From an uncultured Oscillospiraceae bacterium (GTDB lineage: Bacteria > Bacillota > Clostridia > Oscillospirales > Acutalibacteraceae), in NCBI GenBank assembly GCA_900555705.1, contig USLV01000028.1, forward strand, positions 1 through 9,632: a DNA stretch of 9,632 bases, given 5' to 3'. The translations under genes were made by a program, and so were the position numbers. Positions 1 through 6,269 of this stretch are shown here, in pieces. Position 1 is the stretch's first letter, and the number at the start of each line of letters is the position of its first letter. The notes under the pieces were generated by a model that worked only from the letters and a program-made list of their open reading frames with translations, had not been told where the DNA came from and did not search any database.

Positions 1-3
1 CCA

Positions 4-24
4 GCACGACGCCGGGCGTCGTGC
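4..24. repeat. Short perfect inverted repeat at the left edge
   Basis: Bases 4-12 (GCACGACGC) and 16-24 (GCGTCGTGC) form a perfect 9-bp stem around a 3-base loop. No run of T follows on the plus strand, and on the minus strand the window ends three bases beyond the stem, so I cannot say whether this is a terminator. It may equally lie inside a gene that continues to the left of the window. Confidence 0.45.
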
Positions 25-65
25 CACACACTCCCCCTCCCTCCGTTATCCTTTTCGACAGTCTC

Positions 66-97
66 ACAGCCGGATGGATCGTAATCCATCCGGCTGT
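66..97. terminator. Strong hairpin downstream of the MGMT-family gene, possible terminator
   Basis: ACAGCCGGATGGAT (66-79) pairs perfectly with ATCCATCCGGCTGT (84-97), giving a 14-bp stem with a CGTA loop. It lies just after the stop codon of the minus-strand operon that ends at 105, where a terminator is expected. Read on the minus strand the stem is followed by GAGACTG and has no U tract; read on the plus strand it is followed by TTCCATTTC, a weak one. It may therefore end a plus-strand gene left of the window, act in both directions, or be factor-assisted. Confidence 0.55.
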
Positions 98-104
98 TTC
101 CATT

Positions 105-434
105 TCAGATATCGTTCGGGGCGGGTTCCCCGTCCCAGCAATAGCCCGCCATATCCACCCGGCCATCCGGGAGAAAGGCAACCCCTTCTGCCTCGAGCAG
201 CTCCCGCTGGCGGTTGCCGCCGCCGAAGGCAAAGGCGGAGGATACCTCTCCAAAGCGGTTGACCACCCGGAAGCAGGGGATTCCCTCCGGATCGGGGTTG
301 ACGTGCAGGGCATAGCCCACCACCTGTGACCAGCGCGGGTTGCCTGCCATCAGGGCGATCTGCCCATAGGTGGCGACCCGACCGCGCGGAATGCGGCGCA
401 CCACCTCATAAATGCGTTCAAATGTGTTGGGCAC
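105..434 (-). CDS. MGMT-family (O6-alkylguanine-DNA alkyltransferase-like) protein
   Basis: This 109-aa protein consists only of the DNA-binding/active-site domain of the Ogt/MGMT family, which in active members transfers alkyl groups from O6-alkylguanine to a cysteine. The family signature is clear: GRVATYGQIA near residues 18-27, AGNPRW at 30-35, and the active-site segment IPCFRVVN at 52-59. Cys54 is in the acceptor position. The next residue is Phe, where active enzymes have His (PCHRV), and Gln37 appears to stand where the base-flipping Arg is normally found. This makes it intermediate between true alkyltransferases and alkyltransferase-like (ATL) proteins, which bind lesions without repairing them; ATLs usually lose the Cys rather than the His. 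The start is GTG with AGAGGAG about 8 bases upstream. It is the last gene of the flotillin operon, 32 bases after the flotillin stop. Family assignment is firm; activity is uncertain. Confidence 0.9.
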   Translation of the reverse strand: MPNTFERIYEVVRRIPRGRVATYGQIALMAGNPRWSQVVGYALHVNPDPEGIPCFRVVNRFGEVSSAFAFGGGNRQRELLEAEGVAFLPDGRVDMAGYCWDGEPAPNDI

Positions 435-466
435 CGAAAAGCTCCTCTCTGAAAAGTGGGCGGCCG

Positions 467-1882
467 TTATTCCGCCGTCTTTTCCCCGGCCGACTCATCG
501 CCTATCTCCGTTCCGAGGAAAGACGGGATCTGGAGCCCCGCCATTTTGAAGGTTTCGCTGAGCGGCGGAATGGATTTCATCATGCCGGACAGGAAGTTCG
601 CCGTGGTGGGCGAACCGTTTTCGCCGCCCATGCTGTCCCAGACCGTGATCTTGTCGATGTTCAGATTCTTGATCGCCTCGACCTGGATCCTGGTCAGCTC
701 CTCGATCTTGTCGGTCAGCATCATCTGCACCGCCGCGTCGGAGCCGCCGGCCGCCTTCACGATCTCCTCGAAACCGGCCGCCTGCTTGGACAGGATCTCC
801 TGAATACCGCGCGCCTGTGCCTGCATCTTGGCATAGATGGCATCCGCCTCGCCCTGTGCCAGACGGCGGGCCTGCTCGGCCTCGGCCTCCGCCTCGAGCA
901 CCTTTTTCTCCTTCTCAATCTGCGCTTTGACGAGGATATCCGCCTGCTGGGTCGCGAGTTCACGGGCGGCACGCGCCTTTTCCGCCGCCTGCTCAGCCGC
1001 ATAGGCCTCTTCCTTCGCTTTTGCCTCCGCCAGCTTCTCAGCGGTCACGGCACGCCGCAGCGCGTCGGCCTCCAGCTCGCGGCGGGTGGCGTCGGATTTC
1101 GCGATGTTGGCCTTCGAGGTGTTTTCGCCGTCGACCGCCGTGGCGTTGGCCGCCGCGACCGAGACACGCTGATCACGCACCGCGTTGGCCTCACCGATGG
1201 AGCCCTCCCGGTTGCGCTCGGCAACCGAAATACGCGCCTCGTTGATCGCCTTCGCCGCAGCTTCCTTACCGAGCGCCTCGATATAGCCGGACTCGTCGCT
1301 GATGTCCGTCACGTTGACGTTGATCAGCCGCAGGCCGATCTTCCGCAGCTCGCTTTCGACACAGGCGGAAACCGCCTCGAGAAACTTGTCGCGGTCGGTG
1401 TTAATCTCCTCGATCTGCATGGTCGCGATGATGAGGCGCATCTGGCCGAAGATGATGTCCTTCGCGAGCTCCTGAATCTCCTGGAGCTTGAGCCCGAGCA
1501 GCCGTTCGGCCGCATTCTGCATCGTGCCCGGCTCGGTCGAGATGCCGACGGTGAAGCGGGCGGGCACATCGATGCGGATGTTCTGCCGGGACAGGGCGCT
1601 CTTCAGATCGACGCTGATCGACATCGGCGTCAGATCGAGATACTCATAGTCCTGGACGATCGGCAGCACAAAGGCTGCGCCGCCGTGGATACAGCGGGCG
1701 GAACGGGCGGTGCCGTCCTTGTTCTGGCCGACCTTACCATAGATCACCATCACCTTGTCTGACGGGCAGCGCCGGAACCGGGACAGGAACACGAGCAACA
1801 GGCTGAACAGCAGCACGACGATCACCAGAACGGCGATCAGCACCGACGGGGAAATCCCCGTCTCGAGTAACATAGCTTTCAT
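467..1882 (-). CDS. floT: Flotillin family (SPFH/PHB domain) membrane microdomain protein
   Basis: This 471-aa protein resembles FloT/YuaG, the bacterial flotillin that scaffolds functional membrane microdomains. It has a short N-terminus, one hydrophobic membrane anchor at about residues 12-34, an SPFH domain (about 35-220) and a long Ala/Glu/Lys-rich coiled coil (about 220-370) with the repeated EA pattern used for flotillin oligomerisation. The C-terminal tail ends in a Pro/Gly-containing segment. The length is close to that of known flotillins. I chose the ATG at 1882, 13 bases after AAGGAG. An in-frame GTG at 1894 would add four residues but sits directly against the Shine-Dalgarno, so it is less likely. 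The gene follows an NfeD-like gene by about 43 bases; NfeD proteins are established partners of flotillins. The specific paralogue (FloT versus FloA) is inferred from the long coiled coil and the NfeD neighbour. Confidence 0.94.
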   Translation of the reverse strand: MKAMLLETGISPSVLIAVLVIVVLLFSLLLVFLSRFRRCPSDKVMVIYGKVGQNKDGTARSARCIHGGAAFVLPIVQDYEYLDLTPMSISVDLKSALSRQNIRIDVPARFTVGISTEPGTMQNAAERLLGLKLQEIQELAKDIIFGQMRLIIATMQIEEINTDRDKFLEAVSACVESELRKIGLRLINVNVTDISDESGYIEALGKEAAAKAINEARISVAERNREGSIGEANAVRDQRVSVAAANATAVDGENTSKANIAKSDATRRELEADALRRAVTAEKLAEAKAKEEAYAAEQAAEKARAARELATQQADILVKAQIEKEKKVLEAEAEAEQARRLAQGEADAIYAKMQAQARGIQEILSKQAAGFEEIVKAAGGSDAAVQMMLTDKIEELTRIQVEAIKNLNIDKITVWDSMGGENGSPTTANFLSGMMKSIPPLSETFKMAGLQIPSFLGTEIGDESAGEKTAE

Positions 1883-1925
1883 TCTTCCAAACACTCCTTT
1901 TTATGATAATGGGATTCCCACACAG

Positions 1926-2534
1926 TCAAACGGGCTCGACCACCAGCACATTGCTCTCGGTCACCGAAACCACCCGCACCTGCTGTCCGGTTTTGAGCGC
2001 ACGCCCTGGACAAACGGCGTCCATCTCGGAAAAGCGCTCCTGCACCACCAGCGTGACCTTGCCCTTCCCCTCGACGGGGATCGGGACATAGACCTCGCCG
2101 ACCACCCCGACCGCATTCTGCGGATCGAGATTGCCGCTCTGCTGCATCTTCATGAAGAAGCGCATCACCAGCGCAACCACCAGCATGGCGGCAAGACCGG
2201 CCAGAAGCGCGAGCGCAACGCTGAGTCCCGCCGATATACCGGAATCCAGCAGCGCCAGCCCGACCCAGCCGCAGACCGCCAGAAACGCGATGATCCCGCG
2301 GACGGTCAACAGCCGCAGGCCGCCCAGATGGTCGGCGTCCTGGCCGACGTGGTCATAGTCGCCGCCGTCTCCATCCGCATCCGTGTCGACGTCGTGGTCG
2401 ACATCAGCATCACTGTCCTGGCCGAGCCCGAACAGCAGCAGAATCGTCTGCAAAACCAGCACGACAGTGGCAGGGATCGCGACCAGATACAGAATCTGGC
2501 GCAGGGTATCCAGAGCTGTCCACCAGGCAATCAT
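1926..2534 (-). CDS. NfeD-like membrane protein with Asp-rich loop and OB-fold domain (YuaF-like)
   Basis: This 202-aa integral membrane protein belongs to the NfeD-like group that works with flotillins, as YuaF does with YuaG in Bacillus. Visible parts in order: transmembrane helix at about residues 15-38; a strongly acidic Asp/His/Gly-rich loop at about 40-68 containing DTDADGDGGD, a DxDxDG pattern like a calcium-binding loop; two further helices at about 75-96 and 101-127; and a C-terminal beta-rich domain (about 140-202) typical of the NfeD OB fold. There is no N-terminal ClpP-like protease domain, so this is the short form. The ATG at 2534 overlaps the TGA of the upstream regulator gene (ATGA), with AAAAGGAGG about 10 bases upstream, which implies translational coupling. 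A longer reading from 2567 would add 11 residues lacking a Shine-Dalgarno match. The family call rests on topology and gene neighbourhood. Confidence 0.88.
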   Translation of the reverse strand: MIAWWTALDTLRQILYLVAIPATVVLVLQTILLLFGLGQDSDADVDHDVDTDADGDGGDYDHVGQDADHLGGLRLLTVRGIIAFLAVCGWVGLALLDSGISAGLSVALALLAGLAAMLVVALVMRFFMKMQQSGNLDPQNAVGVVGEVYVPIPVEGKGKVTLVVQERFSEMDAVCPGRALKTGQQVRVVSVTESNVLVVEPV

Positions 2535-3139
2535 AGGACATCTGCCTCCTTTTGTTGTGCGACACATACGTCACGATCCATAATCCGTCGAAAAATCTCG
2601 CCGGCCCGCTGCATCAGCAGCGATGCCTCGATGTTCAGCAGCATCAGGGTCAGCGCCTCCTGCAACCGTTCTCCCGCGTCCGCTACCGTCTGCGGCGTCT
2701 CCCGCAGATAGACGGCAATCCGGTCGGCCAGCTCTTTGCCCTCCGGCCGCCCGCCGTCCTCCATCTGGAAAATCAGCGAGCAGAGCAGGCTGTAGAGCCG
2801 GGGATCCGAGAGGCTGTCATCCTCCCGGCTGTCGACCGAGCCGTTGACATAGGCAAGCAGCGCCGCGATGCGGTCGAGCTGCATCGAGGGACGCAGCAGG
2901 TTGATAATCAGGATGCGGGCTACCTGAATCTCGCCGTATCGCTTGCCCACCGGCTTCGAGACCCACCCCCGCTTGACCCAGTTCTGGATCGTCGAAGGGG
3001 CAAGGCCGGTCAGCTCGGCCACCTGCGAAAGCAGCAGTCCGCCTCCGGAAACCGCAAAAATCGGATGCAGCAAGGAGAAGGCGTCCTCCTCCTTTTCCGG
3101 CGGACAGATCAACAGCGCGCCCGGCAGGGTTCGTTCCAT
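2531..3139 (-). CDS. DUF1836 domain protein, probable MerR-like HTH transcriptional regulator
   Basis: This 202-aa protein resembles DUF1836 proteins of Firmicutes. Residues about 34-60 read as a helix-turn-helix (LLLSQVAELTGL followed by APSTIQNWVKRGWV). They are followed by a wing-like GKRYGEIQVARILIIN segment and a helical region, an arrangement like MerR-type DNA-binding domains. The remaining 100 residues are mostly helical, without a ligand or metal motif I recognise. There is no signal peptide or membrane segment, so it is cytoplasmic. The ATG at 3139 follows a GAGGGAG sequence about 11 bases upstream. The open frame extends 28 codons further, but that stretch overlaps the predicted promoter and transcript start, so the longer form is unlikely. 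It is the first gene of the operon and its stop overlaps the start of the NfeD-like gene. Repeated GAGTTCGT boxes sit over its promoter, which suggests autoregulation (inference). The signal it senses is unknown. Confidence 0.85.
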   Translation of the reverse strand: MERTLPGALLICPPEKEEDAFSLLHPIFAVSGGGLLLSQVAELTGLAPSTIQNWVKRGWVSKPVGKRYGEIQVARILIINLLRPSMQLDRIAALLAYVNGSVDSREDDSLSDPRLYSLLCSLIFQMEDGGRPEGKELADRIAVYLRETPQTVADAGERLQEALTLMLLNIEASLLMQRAGEIFRRIMDRDVCVAQQKEADVL

Positions 3140-3170
3140 ATGTATCTCATCTCCCTCAAATTGATTCGCG

Positions 3171-3218
3171 CGAACTTCTTTTGAGTTCGTTATTATAATA
3201 TCACGAGTTCGTATGAAC
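3171..3218. promoter_or_regulatory. Candidate operator: repeated GAGTTCGT / GAAC boxes over the promoter
   Basis: The 8-mer GAGTTCGT occurs at 3183-3190 and again at 3205-3212, exactly 22 bases apart, about two helical turns. Each copy has an inverted partner: CGAACT (3171-3176) pairs with AGTTCG (3184-3189) across 7 bases, and GTTC (3207-3210) pairs with GAAC (3215-3218) across 4 bases. One copy covers the spacer between -35 and -10, and the other covers the expected transcription start. This placement is typical of a repressor operator. The obvious candidate to bind it is the DUF1836 regulator encoded directly downstream; that link is inferred. Confidence 0.6.
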
Positions 3219-3223
3219 CTCAA
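3195..3223 (-). promoter_or_regulatory. Sigma-A-type promoter of the regulator-NfeD-flotillin-MGMT operon
   Basis: On the minus strand, TTGAGG (3223-3218) and TATTAT (3200-3195) are separated by exactly 17 bases. A perfect TATAAT at 3197-3192 overlaps the latter but would have 20-base spacing. The expected start is near 3187, leaving a leader of about 48 nt before the ATG at 3139. The surrounding DNA is markedly AT-rich compared with the genes. The promoter is interleaved with the GAGTTCGT repeats. Confidence 0.65.
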
Positions 3224-3324
3224 TAGCCGCCACGACCAATGTCGAATACTGGCAGATCAAAACCATCGGAAAACCCTTTGTTCTCTCCGATTTTCTTTTA
3301 TTATCTTCGTTTTTCTTCCGTTTA

Positions 3325-3358
3325 CAAAATCAGAGCGGGCTGATTGCCCGCTCTGATT
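3325..3358 (-). terminator. Intrinsic terminator of the EF-G-like gene
   Basis: AATCAGAGCGGGC (3328-3340) and GCCCGCTCTGATT (3346-3358) form a perfect 13-bp stem with a 5-base loop. On the minus strand the stem ends in and is followed by TTTT, then GTAAA. It begins 10 bases after the stop codon of the EF-G-like gene, so it should end that transcript and separate it from the regulator operon. Confidence 0.88.
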
Positions 3359-3368
3359 CGACATCCGT

Positions 3369-5438
3369 TCACTCTTCCTGGTCGCCGTATTCCGCGATGA
3401 CCTTCTGTGCCACCTGCATCGGCGCCTCCTCATACCGTTCGAAATCGAAGGTAAAATAGCCGCGCCCCTGTGTCATGGAACGGAGCATGGTCGTATAATC
3501 CGCCATTTCCGCCATCGGCACCTCCGCCTCCACACAGGTGAGGCTGTCCTCCTCCGACGGGGTCATGCCGAGTACCCGGCCGCGCCGTTTATTGACATCC
3601 CCCATGATGTCGCCGGTGTTGTCGTTCGGGACATAGACGCGGAGCGTCCCCACCGGCTCCAGCAGCACCGGCCCTGCCTGCGGGATACCCGCCTTATAGG
3701 CGAGGGAAGCGGCGGTTTTGAAGGCCATCTCCGAGGAGTCGACCGGATGATAGGAGCCGTCGGTCAGGGTTGCCTTGACCCCCACCATTGGGAATCCGGC
3801 GAGCACGCCCTTCTGAGCGCTGTCCCGCAGTCCTTTTTCGACGGCCGGGAAGAAGTTTTTCGGAACCGAGCCGCCGAATACGCTCTCCGCAAAGACGAGC
3901 TTCTCCCCTTCACAGGGTTCAAACTCGATCCAGACATCACCGAACTGGCCGTGGCCGCCCGACTGCTTCTTGTGCCTTCCCTGCACCTTGACCTTCTTTC
4001 GGATGGTCTCGCGATAGGGCACCCGCGGCACCTCGAGGGTGATCTCGACGCCAAATTTGTTTCTGAGCTTGGAGGCTGCCACATCCAGATGCTGCTCACC
4101 GAGACCGGAGAGCACCTGCTCCTTTGTCTCGGGATCGATGACGAAGGAGAGGGTCGGGTCCTCCTCGATCAGGCGGCTGAGCCCGGCCGCAACCTTTTCC
4201 TCTTCGCCTTTCTTTTTCGCGTTGACCGCCATCGAGAAGCAGGGACGGTCAAACGAAACACCCGGCAGCACAACCGGCCGCGCCGGGGCACAGAGAGTGT
4301 CGCCGGTATTGGTGGAGGCCAGCTTGGCTACCGCGCCGATATCCCCTGCGGCGATATACGGTGCTTCCTCCTGCTTTTTCCCGCGTATATAATAGAGCTT
4401 GCCCAGCTTTTCCTGTGCGCCGGTGCGCATATTCAGCAGAACGGAATCCGGTGTGACCCGGCCGCTGACCACCTTGAAATAGAGCAGCTTGCCGACAAAG
4501 GGATCGACCACACTCTTGAAGACGACCGCAGCCGCCTGGGCGTTTTCATTGGCCGCGAGCTCAACCGGTGCGCCGTTGGCGTCGATGCCGGTCTCCCCGG
4601 CGACCGTCTCCGCCCAGGGAGCCAGCCAGATCAGTCCGTTCATCAGCTGGTCGACGCCTTCGAGCCCGGCTGCCGAGCCGCAGAAAACCGGCGCAATCTC
4701 GCCCCGCCGAACACCGGTCGCCAGTCCCAGAATCAACTCGTCCGGCGTGAACGCCTCCCCGGAGAAATACTTCTCCATCAGCTCCTCGCTGGTTTCGGCG
4801 ACCGCCTCGTTGATCGCGGTCCGCAGCCCGTCCAGCCGATGCCCCATATCCGGGATCGGTACCTCGGAAGCCTTGCCGTTCTGATAGCGATAGGCCTTGT
4901 ATTCGAGCAGATTGACATAGCACTCGACCCGGTGATCCACCACATAGGGCACAACCAGCGGACAAACCATCGGTCCGAAGGTCGCCTTCAGATCCTCAAA
5001 GACCTTATAAAAATCCGCGTTTTCGTGATCCAGCTTGTTGACAAAAAAGATTTTCGCCATACCTTTTTTCCGTGCGGCGGCAAACGCCTTCTCCGCGCCG
5101 ACCGTCACGCCGCTCTTGCCCGAGAGGACAATCAGCGCGCTCCCCGCCGCCCGGATTCCCTCGCTGACCCCGCCGGCAAAATCAAACAGACCGGGCGTGT
5201 CCAGCAGGTTCATCTTCGTATCCTTCCACTCGATCGGTAAAACCGTCGTGGAAACCGATGCCTTCCGCCGTATCTCCTCGGGATCAAAATCGCTGATGGT
5301 GTTGCCGTCCGCGATCTTTCCCAGCCGCTCCGACTGCCCGGTCAGAAAAAACGCCGCCTCGGCGAGCGAGGTTTTGCCGGAACCGGCATGCCCCACCAGG
5401 GCGATGTTGCGAATGTTTTTGGCAGCATACTGTTTCAA
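3369..5438 (-). CDS. Elongation factor G-like translational GTPase (EF-G-2 type)
   Basis: This 689-aa protein has the full five-domain layout of EF-G, the GTPase that drives ribosomal translocation. G1 is GHAGSGKT (16-23), G3 is DTPGLFDF (80-87), G4 is NKLD (134-137) and G5 is GSA (254-256). Domain IV carries QSGGHGQFG (492-500) and its tip loop has HPVDSSE (564-570). In canonical EF-G, G3 reads DTPGHVDF; here the catalytic histidine is Leu84. Such a change, together with GHAGSGKT, is characteristic of the EF-G-2 paralogues, for example in Thermus, rather than housekeeping FusA or TetM-type protection proteins. I chose the TTG at 5438: AAAGGAG lies 8 bases upstream, and the resulting N-terminus (MKQYAAKNIRN) runs straight into the GTPase fold as usual for the family. 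An upstream in-frame TTG at 5513 would add 25 residues. The gene stands alone with its own promoter and terminator. Its role in the cell is unknown. Confidence 0.93.
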   Translation of the reverse strand: MKQYAAKNIRNIALVGHAGSGKTSLAEAAFFLTGQSERLGKIADGNTISDFDPEEIRRKASVSTTVLPIEWKDTKMNLLDTPGLFDFAGGVSEGIRAAGSALIVLSGKSGVTVGAEKAFAAARKKGMAKIFFVNKLDHENADFYKVFEDLKATFGPMVCPLVVPYVVDHRVECYVNLLEYKAYRYQNGKASEVPIPDMGHRLDGLRTAINEAVAETSEELMEKYFSGEAFTPDELILGLATGVRRGEIAPVFCGSAAGLEGVDQLMNGLIWLAPWAETVAGETGIDANGAPVELAANENAQAAAVVFKSVVDPFVGKLLYFKVVSGRVTPDSVLLNMRTGAQEKLGKLYYIRGKKQEEAPYIAAGDIGAVAKLASTNTGDTLCAPARPVVLPGVSFDRPCFSMAVNAKKKGEEEKVAAGLSRLIEEDPTLSFVIDPETKEQVLSGLGEQHLDVAASKLRNKFGVEITLEVPRVPYRETIRKKVKVQGRHKKQSGGHGQFGDVWIEFEPCEGEKLVFAESVFGGSVPKNFFPAVEKGLRDSAQKGVLAGFPMVGVKATLTDGSYHPVDSSEMAFKTAASLAYKAGIPQAGPVLLEPVGTLRVYVPNDNTGDIMGDVNKRRGRVLGMTPSEEDSLTCVEAEVPMAEMADYTTMLRSMTQGRGYFTFDFERYEEAPMQVAQKVIAEYGDQEE

Positions 5439-5466
5439 GAAAAGCGCTCCTTTCGTCTCTATCGTG

Positions 5467-5492
5467 AGGCCGTCCTCGACAGGAAGCGGCCT
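5467..5492 (-). other. Leader hairpin upstream of the EF-G-like gene
   Basis: AGGCCG (5467-5472) and CGGCCT (5487-5492) form a perfect 6-bp stem with a 14-base loop in the roughly 100-nt leader between promoter and TTG start. It falls between an upstream TTG with its own Shine-Dalgarno (start 5513) and the Shine-Dalgarno of the main start. It has no adjacent U tract, so it is not a terminator. It could affect translation of the leader, or be incidental in GC-rich DNA. Confidence 0.35.
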
Positions 5493-5544
5493 TTTACGAG
5501 CAATTTTGAACAAAAATACTCCTCATGGAACATCTTCTTTGAAT

Positions 5545-5573
5545 AGTATAACTGATTCGTCCGGGAAATTCAA
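5545..5573 (-). promoter_or_regulatory. Sigma-A-type promoter of the EF-G-like gene
   Basis: On the minus strand, TTGAAT (5573-5568) and TATACT (5550-5545) are separated by exactly 17 bases. The expected transcript start near 5538 gives a leader of about 100 nt before the TTG at 5438. The promoter lies 20 bases beyond the terminator-like hairpin that follows ribU, so the two units are probably independent. Confidence 0.75.
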
Positions 5574-5593
5574 CCGGAATTTGGCAAAAAGCC

Positions 5594-5631
5594 AAAAATC
5601 CCCCTCTGCCACAAGGCGTTGGAGGATTTTT
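5594..5631 (-). terminator. Terminator-like hairpin after ribU
   Basis: On the minus strand, AAAAATCCTCC (5631-5621) pairs with GGGGGATTTTT (5604-5594) over 11 bp with one G-U pair. The 16-base loop itself contains a small GCC/GGC stem. The A tract leads in and the U tract closes the 3' arm, followed by GGCTTTTT, as expected for an intrinsic terminator. It starts 19 bases after the ribU stop codon. Confidence 0.7.
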
Positions 5632-5650
5632 TGGATATATTGTATAGACT

Positions 5651-6229
5651 CTATCGGGGACTCCTTCCCAAAATATAGCCGTATTTTCTCAAAAACGGCT
5701 GGAGCGCCTGAAACAACACAGCGGTAATGACGCAGTTGATAACCCCCTTGAGCAGATTGAAGGGGATAATCGCCGGCACCAGCATCGACACCACCACGTC
5801 TCGCGGCGTTCCGAGGAACCAGGTCGTCAGCAGCAGGTTCATTGGGATCATCAGCAGCGTCATGGCCGCCGCCCCGGCGGCCATCCCGACGATCAGGCGG
5901 GATAGAGACGGCTTCCGGCGATAGATCTCCCCGACCAGCACGACCAGCGCCCCGGAGGCGACAAAATGCATCACACAGCCGACCCAGCCGTTCCCACCAA
6001 AGAAGAACGCCTGCACCAGCGAGACAACCGCAAGGATCAGAAGACCCGGCTGCGTTCCATAGAGCAGCGTCCCGAGCAGGATCGGCACATCCGCCATGTC
6101 GTATTCGAGGAACGGCGCGGCGGGGATCAGCGGGAAATGCAGCATAACGAGCAGGATGGACAACGCGGCCAGCAGCGCCAGCTGCGCCAGCTGCAAAACC
6201 GATCGCTTGTTCATGCGGGGATGGGACAT
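5651..6229 (-). CDS. ribU: RibU-type ECF transporter substrate-binding (S) component, riboflavin uptake
   Basis: This 192-aa hydrophobic protein is the S component of an energy-coupling-factor transporter. It binds riboflavin in the membrane and works with a shared ECF module (EcfA, EcfA', EcfT) not encoded here. After a short basic cytoplasmic start it shows about six hydrophobic helices. The segment FPLIPAAPFLEYDMADVP (about 32-49) with the LEYD motif in the first loop, and the late FNLLKGVIN, are typical of RibU. Length matches the usual 180-210 residues. I chose the ATG at 6229, with AAAAAGGAG 10 bases upstream; the open frame continues to 6292 but that would run into the terminator stem. 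An FMN riboswitch with its own terminator lies directly upstream, which strongly supports flavin transport and predicts repression when FMN is plentiful. The gene is the only one in its transcription unit. Confidence 0.95.
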   Translation of the reverse strand: MSHPRMNKRSVLQLAQLALLAALSILLVMLHFPLIPAAPFLEYDMADVPILLGTLLYGTQPGLLILAVVSLVQAFFFGGNGWVGCVMHFVASGALVVLVGEIYRRKPSLSRLIVGMAAGAAAMTLLMIPMNLLLTTWFLGTPRDVVVSMLVPAIIPFNLLKGVINCVITAVLFQALQPFLRKYGYILGRSPR

Positions 6230-6269
6230 ACCAAAACCACTCCTTTTTCTCACACGCGGTCTTCTGCAA

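Noticed and set aside
326..1762. 478-codon open frame on the plus strand
   Set aside because: It lies antisense to the flotillin gene, has low-complexity Arg/Leu/Asp/His-rich sequence with no recognisable domain, and arises from GC-rich codon use in the real gene.
1903..1925. Palindromic TGGGAATCCCA between the NfeD-like and flotillin genes
   Set aside because: Only five base pairs around a single base, no T run, and located within an operon gap; likely chance.
2552..3184. 210-codon plus-strand frame opposite the DUF1836 gene
   Set aside because: It is antisense to a gene with a clear HTH and a coupled downstream gene. It has no promoter or recognisable domain.
3140..3223. 28-codon N-terminal extension of the DUF1836 protein
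   Set aside because: The extension overlaps the predicted -10/-35 and operator repeats, so it would start upstream of the transcript; the ATG at 3139 has a Shine-Dalgarno-like sequence.
3224..3324. Possible small gene or RNA between the operon promoter and the EF-G-like terminator
   Set aside because: About 100 AT-rich bases with no start plus ribosome binding site. The only structure is a weak ATCGGA/TCCGAT repeat without a U tract.
3747..5240. 497-codon open frame on the plus strand
   Set aside because: It is entirely antisense to the EF-G-like gene, which has complete GTPase motifs; the antisense translation shows no family signature.
5523..6269. 248-codon minus-strand frame overlapping ribU
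   Set aside because: It is an alternate frame of ribU and of the region after it, is Ala/Arg/Gly-rich with no membrane helices, and crosses the terminator-like hairpin at 5594-5631. ribU has the family motifs.
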